In this document: piece by piece, positions 19,811 to 32,962 of the stretch
Layout: each line of letters starts with the position of its first letter
Numbering within the stretch: position 1 is the first letter of the stretch
Origin: Pararge aegeria
Taxonomy: Eukaryota > Arthropoda > Insecta > Lepidoptera > Nymphalidae
Assembly: GCF_905163445.1 (NCBI RefSeq)
Contig: NC_053182.1
Location: forward strand, 9,486,001 to 9,550,000
Length of the DNA stretch: 64,000 nt
Direction of reading: 5' to 3'
The notes under the pieces: generated by a model
What the model saw: only the letters and a program-made list of their open reading frames with translations
Told to the model about the DNA's origin: nothing
Database searches by the model: none
Program-made: the position numbers and the translations under genes

Positions 19811-22185
19811 CTGAACTCCGTAAGCGGCTAAAAGATGACTTTTACAGCGAAACTTACTTATGTGACCCGTTTTTTAATGAGTATAATTTTAGTTATACCT
19901 GTAATAGAGACAAATATTTGTTCTGTTTGACGTAAACATTATGGAGTCTCGGCAACAAAAGTGACTATTTATCACATTTAATTCTCTCATCTGATATCAA
20001 AACACCTGGGACATTTTTTGCACAAAAGATTAGCCGAGGCTGCTGAACATGGAAATGCAGAATTACATTTTTGTACTATTCCACGCAGGCGTGACATGTA
20101 TTGTAATTAGTTTAGGTTATATTTAAAACTTTATTGTAAAATTTTCAGTCTACAAAGCTGATATAAAATTATTTTGTCGAAACTTCTGATGCACATATAT
20201 ATTCCACTGGAGGAAGGTATCGACAAAAATGTATTCAGCATTTTATGCACAGGCTTTTCTAGAGAAAATATTGTCAACTGCGACGATATAACAAAAGGAT
20301 CTAACATGCGCTACTCCAACATATGTATTTCACGAGGCGAGTACAAAACGCTTAAAACGACACATTTTACACAACAGTTGTGCCGTGTTTATTTAAAAAC
20401 ATTACTATTGGGGAAGGTTGGAAATTAATTCTTATTCACTGCTACAAATAAGATGATAAATAAAGAAGGTCTTGAAACTAAACCTTTAAGAAATGGTCAT
20501 CTTTATCAAGATAAAATCTGCAGTAAATTCATTTTAATAAAGTTTCCGAATAGCTAATTTGAGCATGATGCCAATACTTTTGTTTGCGTAGGCATGCGTT
20601 CATAGCCGTAGATAAGGTCTAAACGTTTCTTATTGGTCTTAAGCTTGGTTTTCCAGACAAAAAGTAATTAAAATGAACTAAAATTAGAAATGCTTAGTTA
20701 TTTACTTCATTCAAAAGATGGATTTAATTGAGACTATTAGCTTGTATATGTTCTGGACGGAGTTCGCTGCTTTCATATTATAAAGATGATAATCTTAACT
20801 TGAGCTTTTTAGAAGGGCAGCATTCTTGAAAATATTTTACATAATATTTCTGATACTAATTTTGATGCTAAGGTGTGTGTAACTATAATAAAACTTAGAT
20901 GTAAAAAAAATAAATAATTACGAAGCTATACATACACAATTTCCGTGCACATCAAAAATTCAGATAGCAGGTTTATTTTCGTAAAAAATATTTTCGTCTT
21001 GAAACTTGGCTACTTAATTCGGAATTTATGGCGCTTAAGGCGTGGAAAGAAGACATCGTAAGGCATCTTTCACAATCTTTTTAAATTAGGCTCAGTACCT
21101 AATCTGTTGAGCTGTGCCCTTTCTATCAATAAAAGAATATTACTAAGCCCACTTAAATTATCATATCGTTTTCAAAATTGTAATCATCACCAAAGATAAA
21201 CAAGCCGCTAATTAAAACAAAACACGGTTCGTATCTCTTATACTGACATTGAATTCCTATTTGACTGGTCTAATAATATGAATAATTGAATAACGAAGAA
21301 AGAGAACAGGTTTGGCAAAAATAATAATCACATAATTTAACTCAGAAAAAGCCGAAGAAAGAAATCTCAATACTAAAACAAACTCAAGGTATTATGAAAG
21401 AATTGTTCCAGTTCGATCGGCGCTCGCATTCTGCCTTATTTCCTTTTCATGTTAATATTAACGAGCAAAAGAAGTGCCCCCCTAAATCAAACTCTTGCTC
21501 GAATTTTCGTCTCAGATTTGAGGAATGGTAATTTTATTTCTTATTTATGCGTTAAGTAAATTATCTCTTTTAGATTTATACCACCAATAAACTACTCGCA
21601 AATGTTATATCTCGTAAATAAAAATAGACCGTTAACATCTCTCTCTTAATATTTTGAAAGTGCATGAAAGAGGAATTCTATGCTTATTTTTCTATAATCT
21701 GCGACAACCATTTTTTCTAAACGCCACATGATACATTTTCTCAATAATACACTCTCCGAACGCGTTTCTGTAAACATGTTAAAGTTATAATTTTTGTCTG
21801 CTATAAAATCATTTACGAAACCGGAAATACGTCTTTTACCGCGATGATGGACGCATTTGCCCAGCTAAAGCTATGTCTTAAACAGACTATTATAATATTA
21901 AATAACAATATCAAAGCTTGTATTGTACCTATAGGTACTTGTTCAGTAACTGGCAGGTGCAAGTGACGTTTTGCTTAGCAGAGAATTATTATTGTAATTA
22001 CTTTTCTGAGATAATATCGTTCAGCGCTGTATAACATTCAAAAGCTGTTTCATGCTATTTATATGGCACAAATTGTTGTATAATTTTAATGAAACGATTT
22101 AGAAACAGCGTATTAAATTCAATTGTAATGTCAGAGCTTGAACTTCTGATATAATTAAATCATCACTCATGAAGCAACAAATCTA
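19811..22185. other. Intronic DNA without recognised genes
   Basis: The 84-codon frame at 20174-20428 shows no domain. CTATCAATAAAAGAATATTA at about 21122-21141 could be a bare retrotransposon 3' tip but is too short to call. Confidence 0.4.
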
Positions 22186-22310
22186 GTCGCAATGAAGACA
22201 TCCGCTGGCGCACCATAGCCACTGAAATCGACAAAAGGATGTTGAAGTGGCAGTGTTTGGCCCAATCCTGACATAGGATCCATGGCTGTTGGAACGCATC
22301 ATGTTCGATT
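22186..22310 (+). mobile_element. Decayed RTE-like fragment
   Basis: Translation gives EDIRWRTIATEIDKRMLKWQC, then stops. This resembles the IRWRTxVTDI...LKWQWAGH segment just before the C-terminus of lepidopteran RTE elements. The later GSMAV/GCW region fits DGRW with indels. It is short and disrupted, and its boundaries are approximate. Confidence 0.55.
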
Positions 22311-22499
22311 GCCCTGTATTCGAGCCAACTGTAACTCTTTTACCTCAAATAACTTTTAAAAGGTATAATTATATTTCAAATGTACTACACGGCCATTTAC
22401 TTTGATGTAAGAGTTTTATTTCATTTTAAAGTTTTATACTTACCTCCAAAAGAACACTTTATTAGAACATAAGTATCTTGAAGGATTTAAGGAAATTGC

Positions 22500-22680
22500 T
22501 TTGAGAAAGTAAGGCTTAAGTGATCGTGAATCTTGCCGTCGAATTTTAATTGCCATATAAAAAGTGAACGAATGAAGCCATAAATTCAATCGCAGACATA
22601 TCAAAATGTACGACTTTTCTTTCAGTAAACGGAGCATTCAATAATGCTGTGAGCAGTGGTCGGCCGTAAATCAACCTTTA
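22500..22680 (+). repeat. Dispersed repeat family D, copy 2
   Basis: CGTCGAATTTTAATTGCCAT, GCCATAAATTCAATCGCAG, ACATATCAAAATGTACGAC and CATTCAATAATGCTGTGAG parallel the copy at 15375. The open frame 22440-22637 on the minus strand is a by-product. Confidence 0.75.
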
Positions 22681-24201
22681 CATCGTATATTTAGAAAAGC
22701 AAGCCTCAGTTCTGGTATTTCGGGTAGTTTGTAGTTTAAATTTGTTTTAGCAAAGCAAACTAGATGCAGGTTTTTTAAAATTTAACAATACAAAATTCGT
22801 TCAGAATTTAGGTTAGAACATGAACAAAAATCTCGTTAAGAGTTTCAACTTACTTAAATATTGATTAAAAATAAGGAAAACCAATTAAACATAGAATTAT
22901 GAAGGTGTAATTTCATTACAGTTCAGAAATTTCAAAAGCTATTCAGAACATATTTTAATGAAAGGATCTGCTATAAAGCAATTAATACTGCTGTGCCGTG
23001 TCACACAAAGAATGTTTTTCGGTCTGTGGAAGATAACAAAATTATATAATTTTCTAGAATTATAATAGAATTAAAAATAATATATAAACAAATTCCAGTG
23101 TAAGTAATGCAATTCATTCGTATATCAAGTAAAGGTTAACTGATATAACGTGATGACGTATGCTAGTTTTGTCTAATTATGAAAAAGCAAAAATCGGTAG
23201 GTAGAGCCGGCGTATGGACACGGCGACGCTGGCTCACTGAATTGGTTGACCTTTTCCTCTGTGCCTTCTAAAATATGCTAAAACTTTGGTCATTATTAAA
23301 AAAACCGGACAATGATGGCTACTTGAATCCAAAACATAGCTATCTAACTTCAGTATGATGATAAACATTAACAAAACATTTTCTACTTTCATTAATGAAG
23401 CAGAGTAAGGTGATGTGGTGGGAGAAACTTGTTATCGTTATACAAATTATTAGCAAAGTATAATTTATTTCGTATTTTGAACGCGCAAGAGAGTAAACTT
23501 CGCGTTACATTATCATACGCTCCCAATAAAACTGTAGATAGGTATTATGATAAAATAAATGCGCGAGCGAGAGATCCGTTTATAAATATAAAAATGGTTC
23601 TAACTTAGTGTGGAGTACCTATAAAGAAAACGTGCAATACAATGAGACTTTAGCATGAATGTAAATGGCACGTCTTTAGGGGCCATCTCATTTCCTTATA
23701 GAAAATAGAAAAGTGCTGTCGCGTGAACACTACAATCTAACGTGTTCCCCCGACTATAATAGTTCATCTCGACACAGATAAACTGCTGTTGTCTGTAGCA
23801 TAGCAAGATATGTGCAATGCGTATGTATTTGTTATGCTCATTATAACTCACCAACGCGGTCAAAAAGTCTAACATCTTTTAAATATTGTATAAAGTTCGA
23901 AAACCAAGATGTTAAACGTTCTTATTTATACTCACTCTTTATAATACACAATTGAAATAAACTTAAAATTATTTAATTTATTAACTAAACTATGTAAAAC
24001 TATATAAAACCTAATCTTATCGAGTCTACCGGTGATCCTAGAGCGGGCAGTTACCTTGGCCATCCAAAGGGGTAATGCTGCCAGCATCTTAGAAACTGTG
24101 TGTGTGTTTACATAGTTTAAATAAATGTATAAATAGAATAATATATTTATTAACTGCATCATAGATACCAATTATTGATAACTTTATTTATGTGCACTAA
24201 C
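22681..24201. other. Intronic DNA without recognised genes
   Basis: It is mostly AT-rich. GTAGAGCCGGCGTATGGACA at about 23201 starts a short GC-richer patch of unknown nature. Confidence 0.4.
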
Positions 24202-24321
24202 GCCTGAAATGTGATAAATGTGATTTGCTTTCTAGGGAGGAAAGCAAATCTGTAACCGGATATGTCTTGAAAGTTTTCCCCTAAAATCTTTTAAGAAATC
24301 AAGACATATGAGGTTTCAGGC
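24202..24321. repeat. Nested fold with two hairpins inside an outer stem
   Basis: Outer GCCTGAAA (24202-24209) pairs exactly with TTTCAGGC (24314-24321). Within it lie GATTTGCTTTC/GAAAGCAAATC (24222-24232 with 24240-24250) and ATATGTCTTGA/TCAAGACATAT (24260-24270 with 24299-24309), all perfect. The result is a three-way junction of 120 nt. Confidence 0.7.
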
Positions 24322-25861
24322 TCCATCTCAGTCCTAACGAATAATTTGCATACAAATTCAGAGTTACAAATACCAATATCATGCCCTGTGGATTTTGCGG
24401 CAATCTCCGACAGTAAAAGATATTTTGTGCAAAAGCTTTGACCAATATTCATCAAGAATAAAGAAGGAACTTAAAACTAATTCGTACTCAGGGGGTATAA
24501 ATTGGAAGACGAATAGTGTTGGCCTCGAATCTGGAAAAGTCGAGACATAATCTATCACAATTTATCCTAGTCCTAGCAGACAGTAAAAGATGGTCTTGAG
24601 TAGTTCAATACGAAGTATTGATGGGGCGACTTCTGTATAATAAGTTGACCTCACACGTCTGAACATGATTACCTATCTAAACCTCTAGACTTTATAAGAT
24701 AGTAGACATCTACATTAAATTCTTGCTACTTGTCATTTTCCAACATTTTTTGTTAGTTATTGAAATTCAACACATTATGTTTTGGTTCGAAGTAAGAACC
24801 ACTTTAATATGCCACACGATTGAAGACTTGTTTATAAAAATATTTCTTAACTAAATTATAATTTTTACAATGAGATACTTCAATTTGTTATAGAGATGTT
24901 ATAGATATTTAATAATTAAGTCAATATCAAGTTAAAAATAACGTAACTGAGCGTTACCAGATCTTAAGGGTTTCGTAGCGTCCAATTAGGATCTCTAAAT
25001 CTTTTTTAATCATCTAATGATCGGGTATATAAATTGAGAGCTAATTTTGTTCGTTAATTCTCACTAAAGCATTATAATAATCGTTATCTTACAGACAAAG
25101 TCCTAACTACGACTTACGATCATTAACCTGCATTAGAAGTTTGAACACACACACATTTAGCCTGATAAACAGATCTGCACGTACGAATAGGTAATTAAAA
25201 AAATAAAAACATTCAAAATTACCAATGAACGAGAAAATTTTTACTCCTGTTAAAACTAAACTGCTCATGAGCACAGGAACTATGAAAAAAGTTTGCATCC
25301 GTTTTGTTAGGTTTTAAAAAAGAGAAACTAATATCTCAACAATGAAATTCACTATCTGTTAATCCCTGGTATTATTCGTTGGAGCACGGCCAAGAGTTTG
25401 TTGTTGAAAAATATACACCACATGTTTGCGCATATTGTATAACTGATGAATTCACGTATACTATAACTTAACTGACTGAGATAATGTTTTTAGAACGTTG
25501 TGTAATGCCTAGATTGCTTCAAAATTAAACAAGATTTATCGTAAACATAAATTTGCGTTTTAAAATAATACCTATTTATTACTTTCTAGTTTACTTATTC
25601 ACAAAACAACGGAAATGGTATTTTATGCGTATTGGGAAATATGTGTAAATTTTATCTGATACCTTTCCTTCAAACACTGTTGAATCGGTTTTTTAACATT
25701 GCATACTTCTAGGTAGGATGTGATGGATTTTAAGATTATGGAACGCACTGTACTGTGGCTATTAATAATTTTAATGGAGCTTAATAGAATCCTATGCTAA
25801 GTCTCCACTATGTGTCCATCTGCTCAGCGGGAAATGATTAAATTTTATCAGTTTTCCGATA

Positions 25862-25905
25862 TTTTTTTTGTCTCCTGCTTATAGTAGCCGTACAGGGGTC
25901 TATGG
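25862..25905 (+). repeat. Repeat family J copy 3, degraded
   Basis: TTTTTTTGTCTCCTGCTTAT followed by AGTAGCCGTACAGGGG parallels 19543-19575. Confidence 0.4.
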
Positions 25906-26078
25906 CTTTAGGCGTAATAGACAGTCAGTTAAAAAAATTTACACAGAATATATTATGTTACCATATCAACGAAAAAAAAACGATTTTTTTTAGCGCTATT
26001 TAAAAAAATATTGAATATTTAAAAAAACTAGTGTGGTATAAACTCCATTATAAAACAATAAATAATTAAGTAAGGATT

Positions 26079-26124
26079 ACCATTATTTTGGAACCCTCTG
26101 ATTAAGGGGTTCCAAAATAATGGT
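26079..26124. repeat. Hairpin with about 19-bp arms
   Basis: ACCATTATTTTGGAACCCT (26079-26097) pairs with AGGGGTTCCAAAATAATGGT (26105-26124), essentially fully, around a 7-nt loop. A smaller hairpin (ATGGCCC/GGGCCAT) follows at about 26132-26161. Confidence 0.9.
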
Positions 26125-26941
26125 TGGTTTGATGGCCCTACCACATAAGATACGGGCCATTTCCCACCAAGTTCCAGATGCCTCAATGTGCGAGTTTGAA
26201 ATGAGCTTTGTCATTGTAAAAAAAAATAGTATAAGTTCTTGTTCGTGGAAAACCGAGATATTGGAACCATTCAAAAATAACAATATATACTTATGTTATA
26301 ATAATTAATTTTATAGTAATCTAAATAAATAATAAGGAGTAATTTTATTGACAAATACTATTCGGGCATTTCATGTCTTGATAAACTTACGTAGGTAGGT
26401 TCTTGTAAATAGTTTATTCTAATTTATTCTAATCAAAAGACGAATAAATAAGAAATATTTTCATTTAAAAATAAAATTCTTGTTCGCAAGTAGTGAAAAT
26501 TGTTTGAATTGAGCAAAAGACTTTAATCTAAAATTTCAATCAGCGAAAAATGTTTGGTCACCTTTTTTCATCCTATCAATAAAGTCTAGAATTTGTAAGT
26601 AAGCTACTTTCATTTCCTATTCGGCCACACTTTAATCATAGTAAAATTCAAAATGTTCCACTTCTACGAACTCAATAAATAAAATAAAGTTACTATAAAG
26701 ATCTATTCAATATACATAACCTCAACCTCACCTTTTTATGCAATAGAAAATGTAAACAATATTCTTCACAGTAGAAATTTAAGAGTGCATAAATGGTTGT
26801 TTGGCGATAGCCATTATAAAAAGATAAGTAGTTAAAAAATGGGTTTGGAACGATAATTTAGTTATACATTTTTGTAAATTTAAACAGACAGAGGCCGCTT
26901 ACAATACACCGATTAATGCTTTGTAATACTTTGTACGGAAT

Positions 26942-27175
26942 GGGTGATAGATAGTCTGGTGGTTAGAGCTTTGGACTTTTTTCCATTTGGACAGATTTAG
27001 ACGTCCGGCAAGCATCTGTTACAGAATTATACGAATTTTTGATTTATGCAATCATTTTCTCGCCTGAGAGTTCCCCATTATGTTCTGAAAGGCATCTGAG
27101 GTCTACCAATCGTTAATTCAAAAACGTGGTTGCCTAAAAACGTACCGGAACATAAGTTGATAATGATGATGATTG
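26942..27175 (+). mobile_element. SINE family A-like, degraded
   Basis: A head-like GGTGATAGATAGTCTGGTGG and GTTAGAGCTTTGGAC lead to GAGAGTTCCCCATTATGTTC and finally GTTGATAATGATGATGATTG. These match the 5' and 3' ends of a tRNA-derived SINE, with a poorly conserved middle. Confidence 0.5.
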
Positions 27176-27587
27176 ATATGCAGTTTTTATAAATAAATAA
27201 AATAAAATAAATAAACATTATTTACTATATTGTAGTATTTACAAAGATATTTAGAAATCAGAAAATGTTCACCGGAGTTTGAACACTCAGTAAATTATTG
27301 CATGGAAAGCAGCTGTTCCGGCAAACTTATCTACGAGTAATTATATTCATTAGCGTGTACCGAATCCCCGGAAAATATTTAACGGGTAACTGCGCCCGGT
27401 GCTGTTCTACTAAAACAGCTCAAAATTGCATTCTTCATAACAATATCCGTTTGAAAATATTTAACATGTTATTAGTTAATTATTCGTGATAATAAATATA
27501 TAAGATACCCTAAAAATCATTAGAGTATTTTGTCTTTGTATCGTGATCAAATGAGATTTGTAGGACCAAGTTGCCGGGAAGGTCCAG

Positions 27588-27700
27588 CGATTAGTGAAGC
27601 TGAAGGGACCGTGGACGGGGCACATAATCGGAGGAATCGGTTCTGCGAATTTAGGTTCTAAGGGGCTGGCGACCTCGCACCGGAAAATAAAGCATTGGTA
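27588..27700 (+). mobile_element. Decayed RTE-like fragment (WTGH motif)
   Basis: The frame reads VKLKGPWTGHIIGGI, resembling the LKWRWTGHxxR segment of RTE-type C-termini. It then runs through a degraded region without the expected Arg/Pro-rich motif. Only a small piece remains. Confidence 0.45.
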
Positions 27701-27892
27701 TACCTCGTTGGTATTGATGTATATTATTTTTATAATTTTTTTTCGTGTTTTTACCTACACTAAGAGGAATTATCCATTTTATAAATTAAAAATGCATTTA
27801 AAAATTTTCGGAACCGACAGGATATTAACCTGCGACTCTCTGGCAATCGCGGCCTGAGATTTCGCAGGTTCAAATCCTTAAAACATTTAACA

Positions 27893-27955
27893 GTTATCTT
27901 AGTACCCATAACACATATTTTGGGGCTAGATAGCGAATTGTGTATTATCTAAGAG
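27893..27955 (+). mobile_element. SINE family B 3' fragment
   Basis: TATCTTAGTACCCATAACAC, TTTTGGGGCTAGATAGCGAA and TGTGTATT match the 3' end of family B. A B-box-like GCAGGTTCAAATCC lies just upstream, suggesting an internally deleted copy starting near 27820. Confidence 0.55.
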
Positions 27956-28189
27956 ACCGATGCCCAGTAGTGGGCGGCCATCGGTAAAGCTATACCTAAC
28001 ATAGCTAATAATAATACTGATGACTTCAAATATTTACTCGTAACAGAAGTACACATGCCTTACTTACACCTAATAGAAAGTGATCCATGTTTCTTGGGGC
28101 CCCAATAAAATAAAGCGATCAACAAATTTGGCAACTTCCTGTAAACTAATAAGACAGTATCGGAACAACACTTGAATCTCGTTAAAAAC

Positions 28190-28300
28190 GTAAGACGGTA
28201 TTAGCGGGTCCCGGGCAAACAAGGGTCACGTTCTCGGGTGATCAGATGCCGATGGCGGGCAACGATACATTATGCATGAGGCTTGCTCTTTTCTCACTTT
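28190..28300. promoter_or_regulatory. GC-rich block, possible conserved noncoding element
   Basis: TTAGCGGGTCCCGGGCAAAC, GTTCTCGGGTGATCAGATGC and CGATACATTATGCATGAGGC stand out against AT-rich flanks. There is no long open frame, and function is unknown. Confidence 0.2.
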
Positions 28301-30609
28301 ATTACAAAGTAGCTAGTGCACTGTGGCTTCTGAGACCTTGTTTAATTGAAACTAAAACCAGTTTACATAGTAAACAATTGCTTAATTTATTGTTATCCGC
28401 GACATGAGTGCAATTTAGCTATTCATACTTATATTAAAAAAGCGTAGTGTGTCTGTTTGTTTATTATCAATATTTGGCGCAATCATTGCACTGCTCTTGA
28501 CGAATTTATATACATATGAATTGCTGGAGACTAAGGTACTTTTATTCTGGAATATATTATTTCCCATTCCACGCGAACTAACTTGTTGTGTTAAGATTAG
28601 CTCGCGGGGGATTTTAAAACATCTTTATTTCTTATGCATGGATTTATAAGTTTAGATATCGGAACTATAAATATATAAAAAGGTAGGTAGACATTATTTA
28701 CTGGTTTAAGATTTTACTAAGACGACATTGTGCTGTCCTGGATGTTATTAGTACAACGATAGTTAAGACGGCTAGTAATTTGATCAAGCCATCAGCGGCT
28801 TTTTTCTATGACATCCTTTAAGCACGATGCTGTAACGAAAGTAATAAAATTTCTATTTTCTTAAGACATTGAGGAACCATTCATACATTTCCTATACATA
28901 AGCACACTATTAGTAGATATATACTGAAGGAAACTCAAGATTATAATTCATTAAAAAGTAGACAGTAGATTTTTTAGACATGATTAATATTCCTCTATTC
29001 CTATCCAATTAAGCTTCGCGCTATTGCCCTCGTACTGAAAGTGGGAACGATAATAAATCATGGGGTTTATTCGAACCTTTTGAGTCGTGATTCGTGCCTC
29101 TCACCGTGCCTATTATATAAGACCAAAGTTTTATTTATTATTATAGCTTTTTTCCGTGATCCAATAGAATTGACAAAGATACCGCTCGACCAACCAACTA
29201 TAAACATACACGGAAGTTATTGAATTACGTCGCTACAACTAACACAAACATTGCTAAGCAAGTATTATGAAATATTAACCAGATATAATTTTAATACCAT
29301 CTATAATATATAAAATCATTGCTGAAGGTATGTTTCACCACCTTCTGTTAAGTGCCCGATAGCTTTTAACATATGTTGTCTTTGTTGACACAAAGTAAAA
29401 CTAACGTTTAGGCTATCCGACACCCGTTACATTATTATAAGATAACAAAGCAAGAAACTATTAGAAATTTATTATAATAAACAAATTATGACTCTGTAGC
29501 TAAAAGTTGCTTTCGTTAGAAAAGGGATTTAAACTTTTAGACCCTACATGCTGTTCCAATAAGGTTAGCTCAATTTAAATGTTAAAGTAAGTAAGCATTT
29601 TTAACTGTTTTGAGGGGTACCCTTGGTAATATTTTAGTACAAAGGTTCACGACAGTTTTTTGGAAAGGCCTGAATAGTAGCCCGAGTAATGTAGATACCC
29701 TGCATCAATTCTACAAGTTGTTAAACGTAATCACTTTTATTAACGCTGGATTTAATTTCATTTACAGTGTTGTTTGCAAGTATCTTAATTTAAGACGTAA
29801 ACGTCGCAATGGAGGACTTTATCGCGGGTGTAATCCAAGGATTTTCATGTTAATCTCCACAGGTTCAGCGGTAGGTTTTAATGGCACTCTAAATACTTCG
29901 GCCGAGGTGGAAGGCCCGGCCTTAACGTAATTTACCTCTTGCGGCAAGTGAGGTAAGCTGATTTAAAATTTTCAAAGTGCGTAAAGTAGGGAGATTATTT
30001 ATCCTTTTGTTGTTGCCTGAAGCACACATTACTGTTATGGTGCTCGCTAACTGATCTTTATTTAATCCATCGTTAATATGTTGCAGTAACTTTCTACACA
30101 CACCAAGGACTTCATAATGTAACAAATATCGGTAGTGTTGTTCAATGCTCGTATACAAAAATTTTAATACCTACACGAAATTAATCCATAAAAATGTTAA
30201 TGTTGTCAATAAAGTTTTGTCAATATTTAGCTTAGGTATATTATTGAAAAAAGTTGTGATATACTTGTATAAGAAATCGTATCCATACAACTGCGTTAAC
30301 CTAAGCGTAATAAAAGGATGAGAACTATTGATGGGATTAACAGAAATAAATCTATCCAAATCTCAAATCTCGCAACACAACGAGAAGAAAAACGAAGAAC
30401 TTAATGAACAGTTCAAAGGTACCAAACACGGGCTTTAATATCAATACAAAAGTATAGGAACGAAAAATTCTAAAAAATAAAACTTCAAGTCGTAAATCAG
30501 AGCAGATAGTGCATGAAGGCCTATTTAACTCAAGTACATAAGAAGTGTGAAAGAAGGCCGAAGTGATTTATGTCAGTTTTAGGCTTCGGCTGTTATTCCA
30601 AAAGTTTAA
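28301..30609. other. Intronic DNA without recognised genes
   Basis: The longest frame (29610-29930, plus, 106 codons) has no domain, and its codon choice is like the flanking noncoding DNA. Confidence 0.35.
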
Positions 30610-30725
30610 ATATGAGTCGAATGGCTGGCGGGTCGTGGCGTCTGGACTAGACCGAGTCAGGGGACAGGCGGCGGCGTAGGCGGGACCGACCGGCCTAATG
30701 AGGCATGCTGTCGTAGAGGTTTCGC
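30610..30725. promoter_or_regulatory. CG-rich island, possible regulatory element
   Basis: This stretch is strongly GC-rich (GGCGGCGGCGTAGGCGGGAC and CGACCGGCCTAATGAGGC) in a very AT-rich region and includes a homeodomain-type TAATGAG. No exon features. It could be an intronic enhancer or a transposon scrap. Confidence 0.25.
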
Positions 30726-31540
30726 AACTTTAACCTCTATCGAATATCCCGCGTATTATATAGTCACAATATTATGACGCTGTAAAGTATGTATATCGGA
30801 TTGTATGGAAATTAGTTATTCATAAGCTACGAAGTTAATTAGTACGTACATACAACGTTATTACATAGTTTTTGTCATTTATAATATAATATAATAGTAT
30901 AGCGCATGTTTTATTGCAAAAGTGCCTCATTCTTTCATCCGTTTGGTCTTTGTATTACCTACCTTAAATAAATTTTAATATATTCCTATATAATAACTAT
31001 TATATGTCTGCCCCTCTGTCGGCCCGGGACAGTTTACCTTTTCTGATAAAATGCGTCAGTACTCCCAGTTTAATATCGTATATTTGTTACAAAGGGAGTT
31101 CTTTTGAGTGGAAACTAAAAGGGCTACTTAGTTTATTACGTCTGGTTAAATCAAACATCAAAATGATCAAGTTTACTATTCGGGGCTTCGCTTTTAACTG
31201 CCGCCAGTTTCATGTCTTTGTTGCAAATTATTTTGTATTATGATTTTTATTTATATGAATTATAATTCATAATAATTTGTAACAAAGACAAACATATAAT
31301 ATAACCTAGAGGCTATGAAAAAATTACTAGTGGTAAATATTTTTACATATTTTAATTCTATTCCATTACGAAGGCATCGGAAGAGTTCTTGTTTTTATTT
31401 AGCTTATCTGTAAGGGTATACTACTGATAAATTTTATTTTCCCCTCTAGAAACTGAGTTTTAAATTTAAGAGCAGCGTTAAAGGGATATCCCTACTTTTA
31501 GACATAGGTCTCCCGTTCTAAAACAGAATTAGCACCTTAA

Positions 31541-31581
31541 GCTTAATTTTTTTTTTTGTGAGCAATAAAAAAAAATTAAGC
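31541..31581. repeat. Hairpin with T-run arms
   Basis: GCTTAATTTTTTTTT pairs with AAAAAAAAATTAAGC around an 11-nt loop. Much of the stem is homopolymer, so it is less informative than the others. Confidence 0.7.
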
Positions 31582-32634
31582 CTCTCCATAAGTAGCAAAT
31601 ATACCTAAGTAGGATAAACATTTTCGAAACTAAGCAGTACGAATGTAGGGTGCGGTGCGCTGAACACTGGTGTTTGTTCTTGAATTATTCACCATTTTCA
31701 AAGTGTTAAGGCGTGTGCACAAACAACTTAATATTCGTTTAATATTTATATTATGAGTAAGTCCGCAAAAGCAATCCCGGTAAATACGGGCATTCCCTTG
31801 CAAATGAAGTTGAAGAAAACTTTCTTACTACATAGCCACTACCTTGATTGCATTGCTTAGTAGCGTGAAATGTATTCAAAATAAAAAAAATAAAATTCTA
31901 GAGCATTTTGATACGCATCGTTCACTTTTATAAACATTACTTTTATACTATTAAGAGGAGTACGTTACTTTAAGAGAAATTTGAAATTTTTACAAAGAAA
32001 AATTTGCGCATCAACCAAGTCAATAAACAAACAAGTGTTATAGTAAACGTTTTTTTTTATTTTTGTTGCCAAATAGCTCTTTCATCTTTAGTTCTTTTAC
32101 TGAAGCTTCCATATATTTTCTTTATTCATAACATATTTTTTATGACATACATTATTTTTTTAAAAACTACAATTTTTATGCTGAACTTTTTCAAAACGAA
32201 AAATAATAATATAATTTATAATAAGCCAAACAAACACGTTTACCAGATTTTGTAATGTAAAAACCTCGACATCGAAACCTCTAATTATTTCTACCTGTAA
32301 TTGTAAAATACGGAAGGGTATTTTAACAGACAACTCTTGTCTTTTGAATATATAATATTTTAAAATAATTAACCTTTCCTTCGTGGTAGTTTTTTGAACT
32401 TTACCTTGATTTAAGTTAATTACGATATTTTAAAATTGTAACAAAATGTGCACAATGTGCAAAGTACTTTGTGTGTTAATAACGTGCAAAATTGTTAAAC
32501 AAGGTTCAGAGGATTTGTAAAACTAGTTTAACTTAATTACAACGCTTAGCCAGCCAGAATTTATACAATCCTAAAGAAAATTAACGTGTGAAAATTTACG
32601 AGCACTATCATAACACACATAATTATACCTTGTG

Positions 32635-32962
32635 GTGGGTTCATTTTCTCAATTTTGCAAAGATCTAATATCGAAAACCCGACATTGACATATTATTCTC
32701 ATTTAATTGCCTCTCCGGGTAACAGAAGGCTGGTTTGCTATCCCACAAGTTGTGGGATAGCATGTTAAATTCAATATAAATAATAGTCCCTAAATAGTTT
32801 TTTTATTACGCACATAGACATAAAATTCCGGAAAAATCGGGCTAATTCTTTGCACATTAGCAAACCAGCCTTCTGTTACCCGGAGAGGCAATTAAATGAG
32901 AATAATATGTCATATCGGGTTTTCGATGTAAGATCTCTGCAAAATTGAGAAAATGAACCCAC
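32635..32962. mobile_element. Foldback/MITE-like element with about 105-bp inverted arms
   Basis: Arm 32635-32739 and arm 32859-32962 are about 95% complementary. Their ends read GTGGGTTCATTTTCTC / GAGAAAATGAACCCAC. A 25-bp near-perfect palindrome (32737-32761, GCTATCCCACA-AGT-TGTGGGATAGC) sits exactly at the inner end of the left arm. The 97-bp remainder of the centre has no coding capacity. Possible target duplications (ATACCT nearby on both sides) are not exact at the arm ends. It may be a non-autonomous DNA transposon or a large inverted duplication. Confidence 0.8.
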
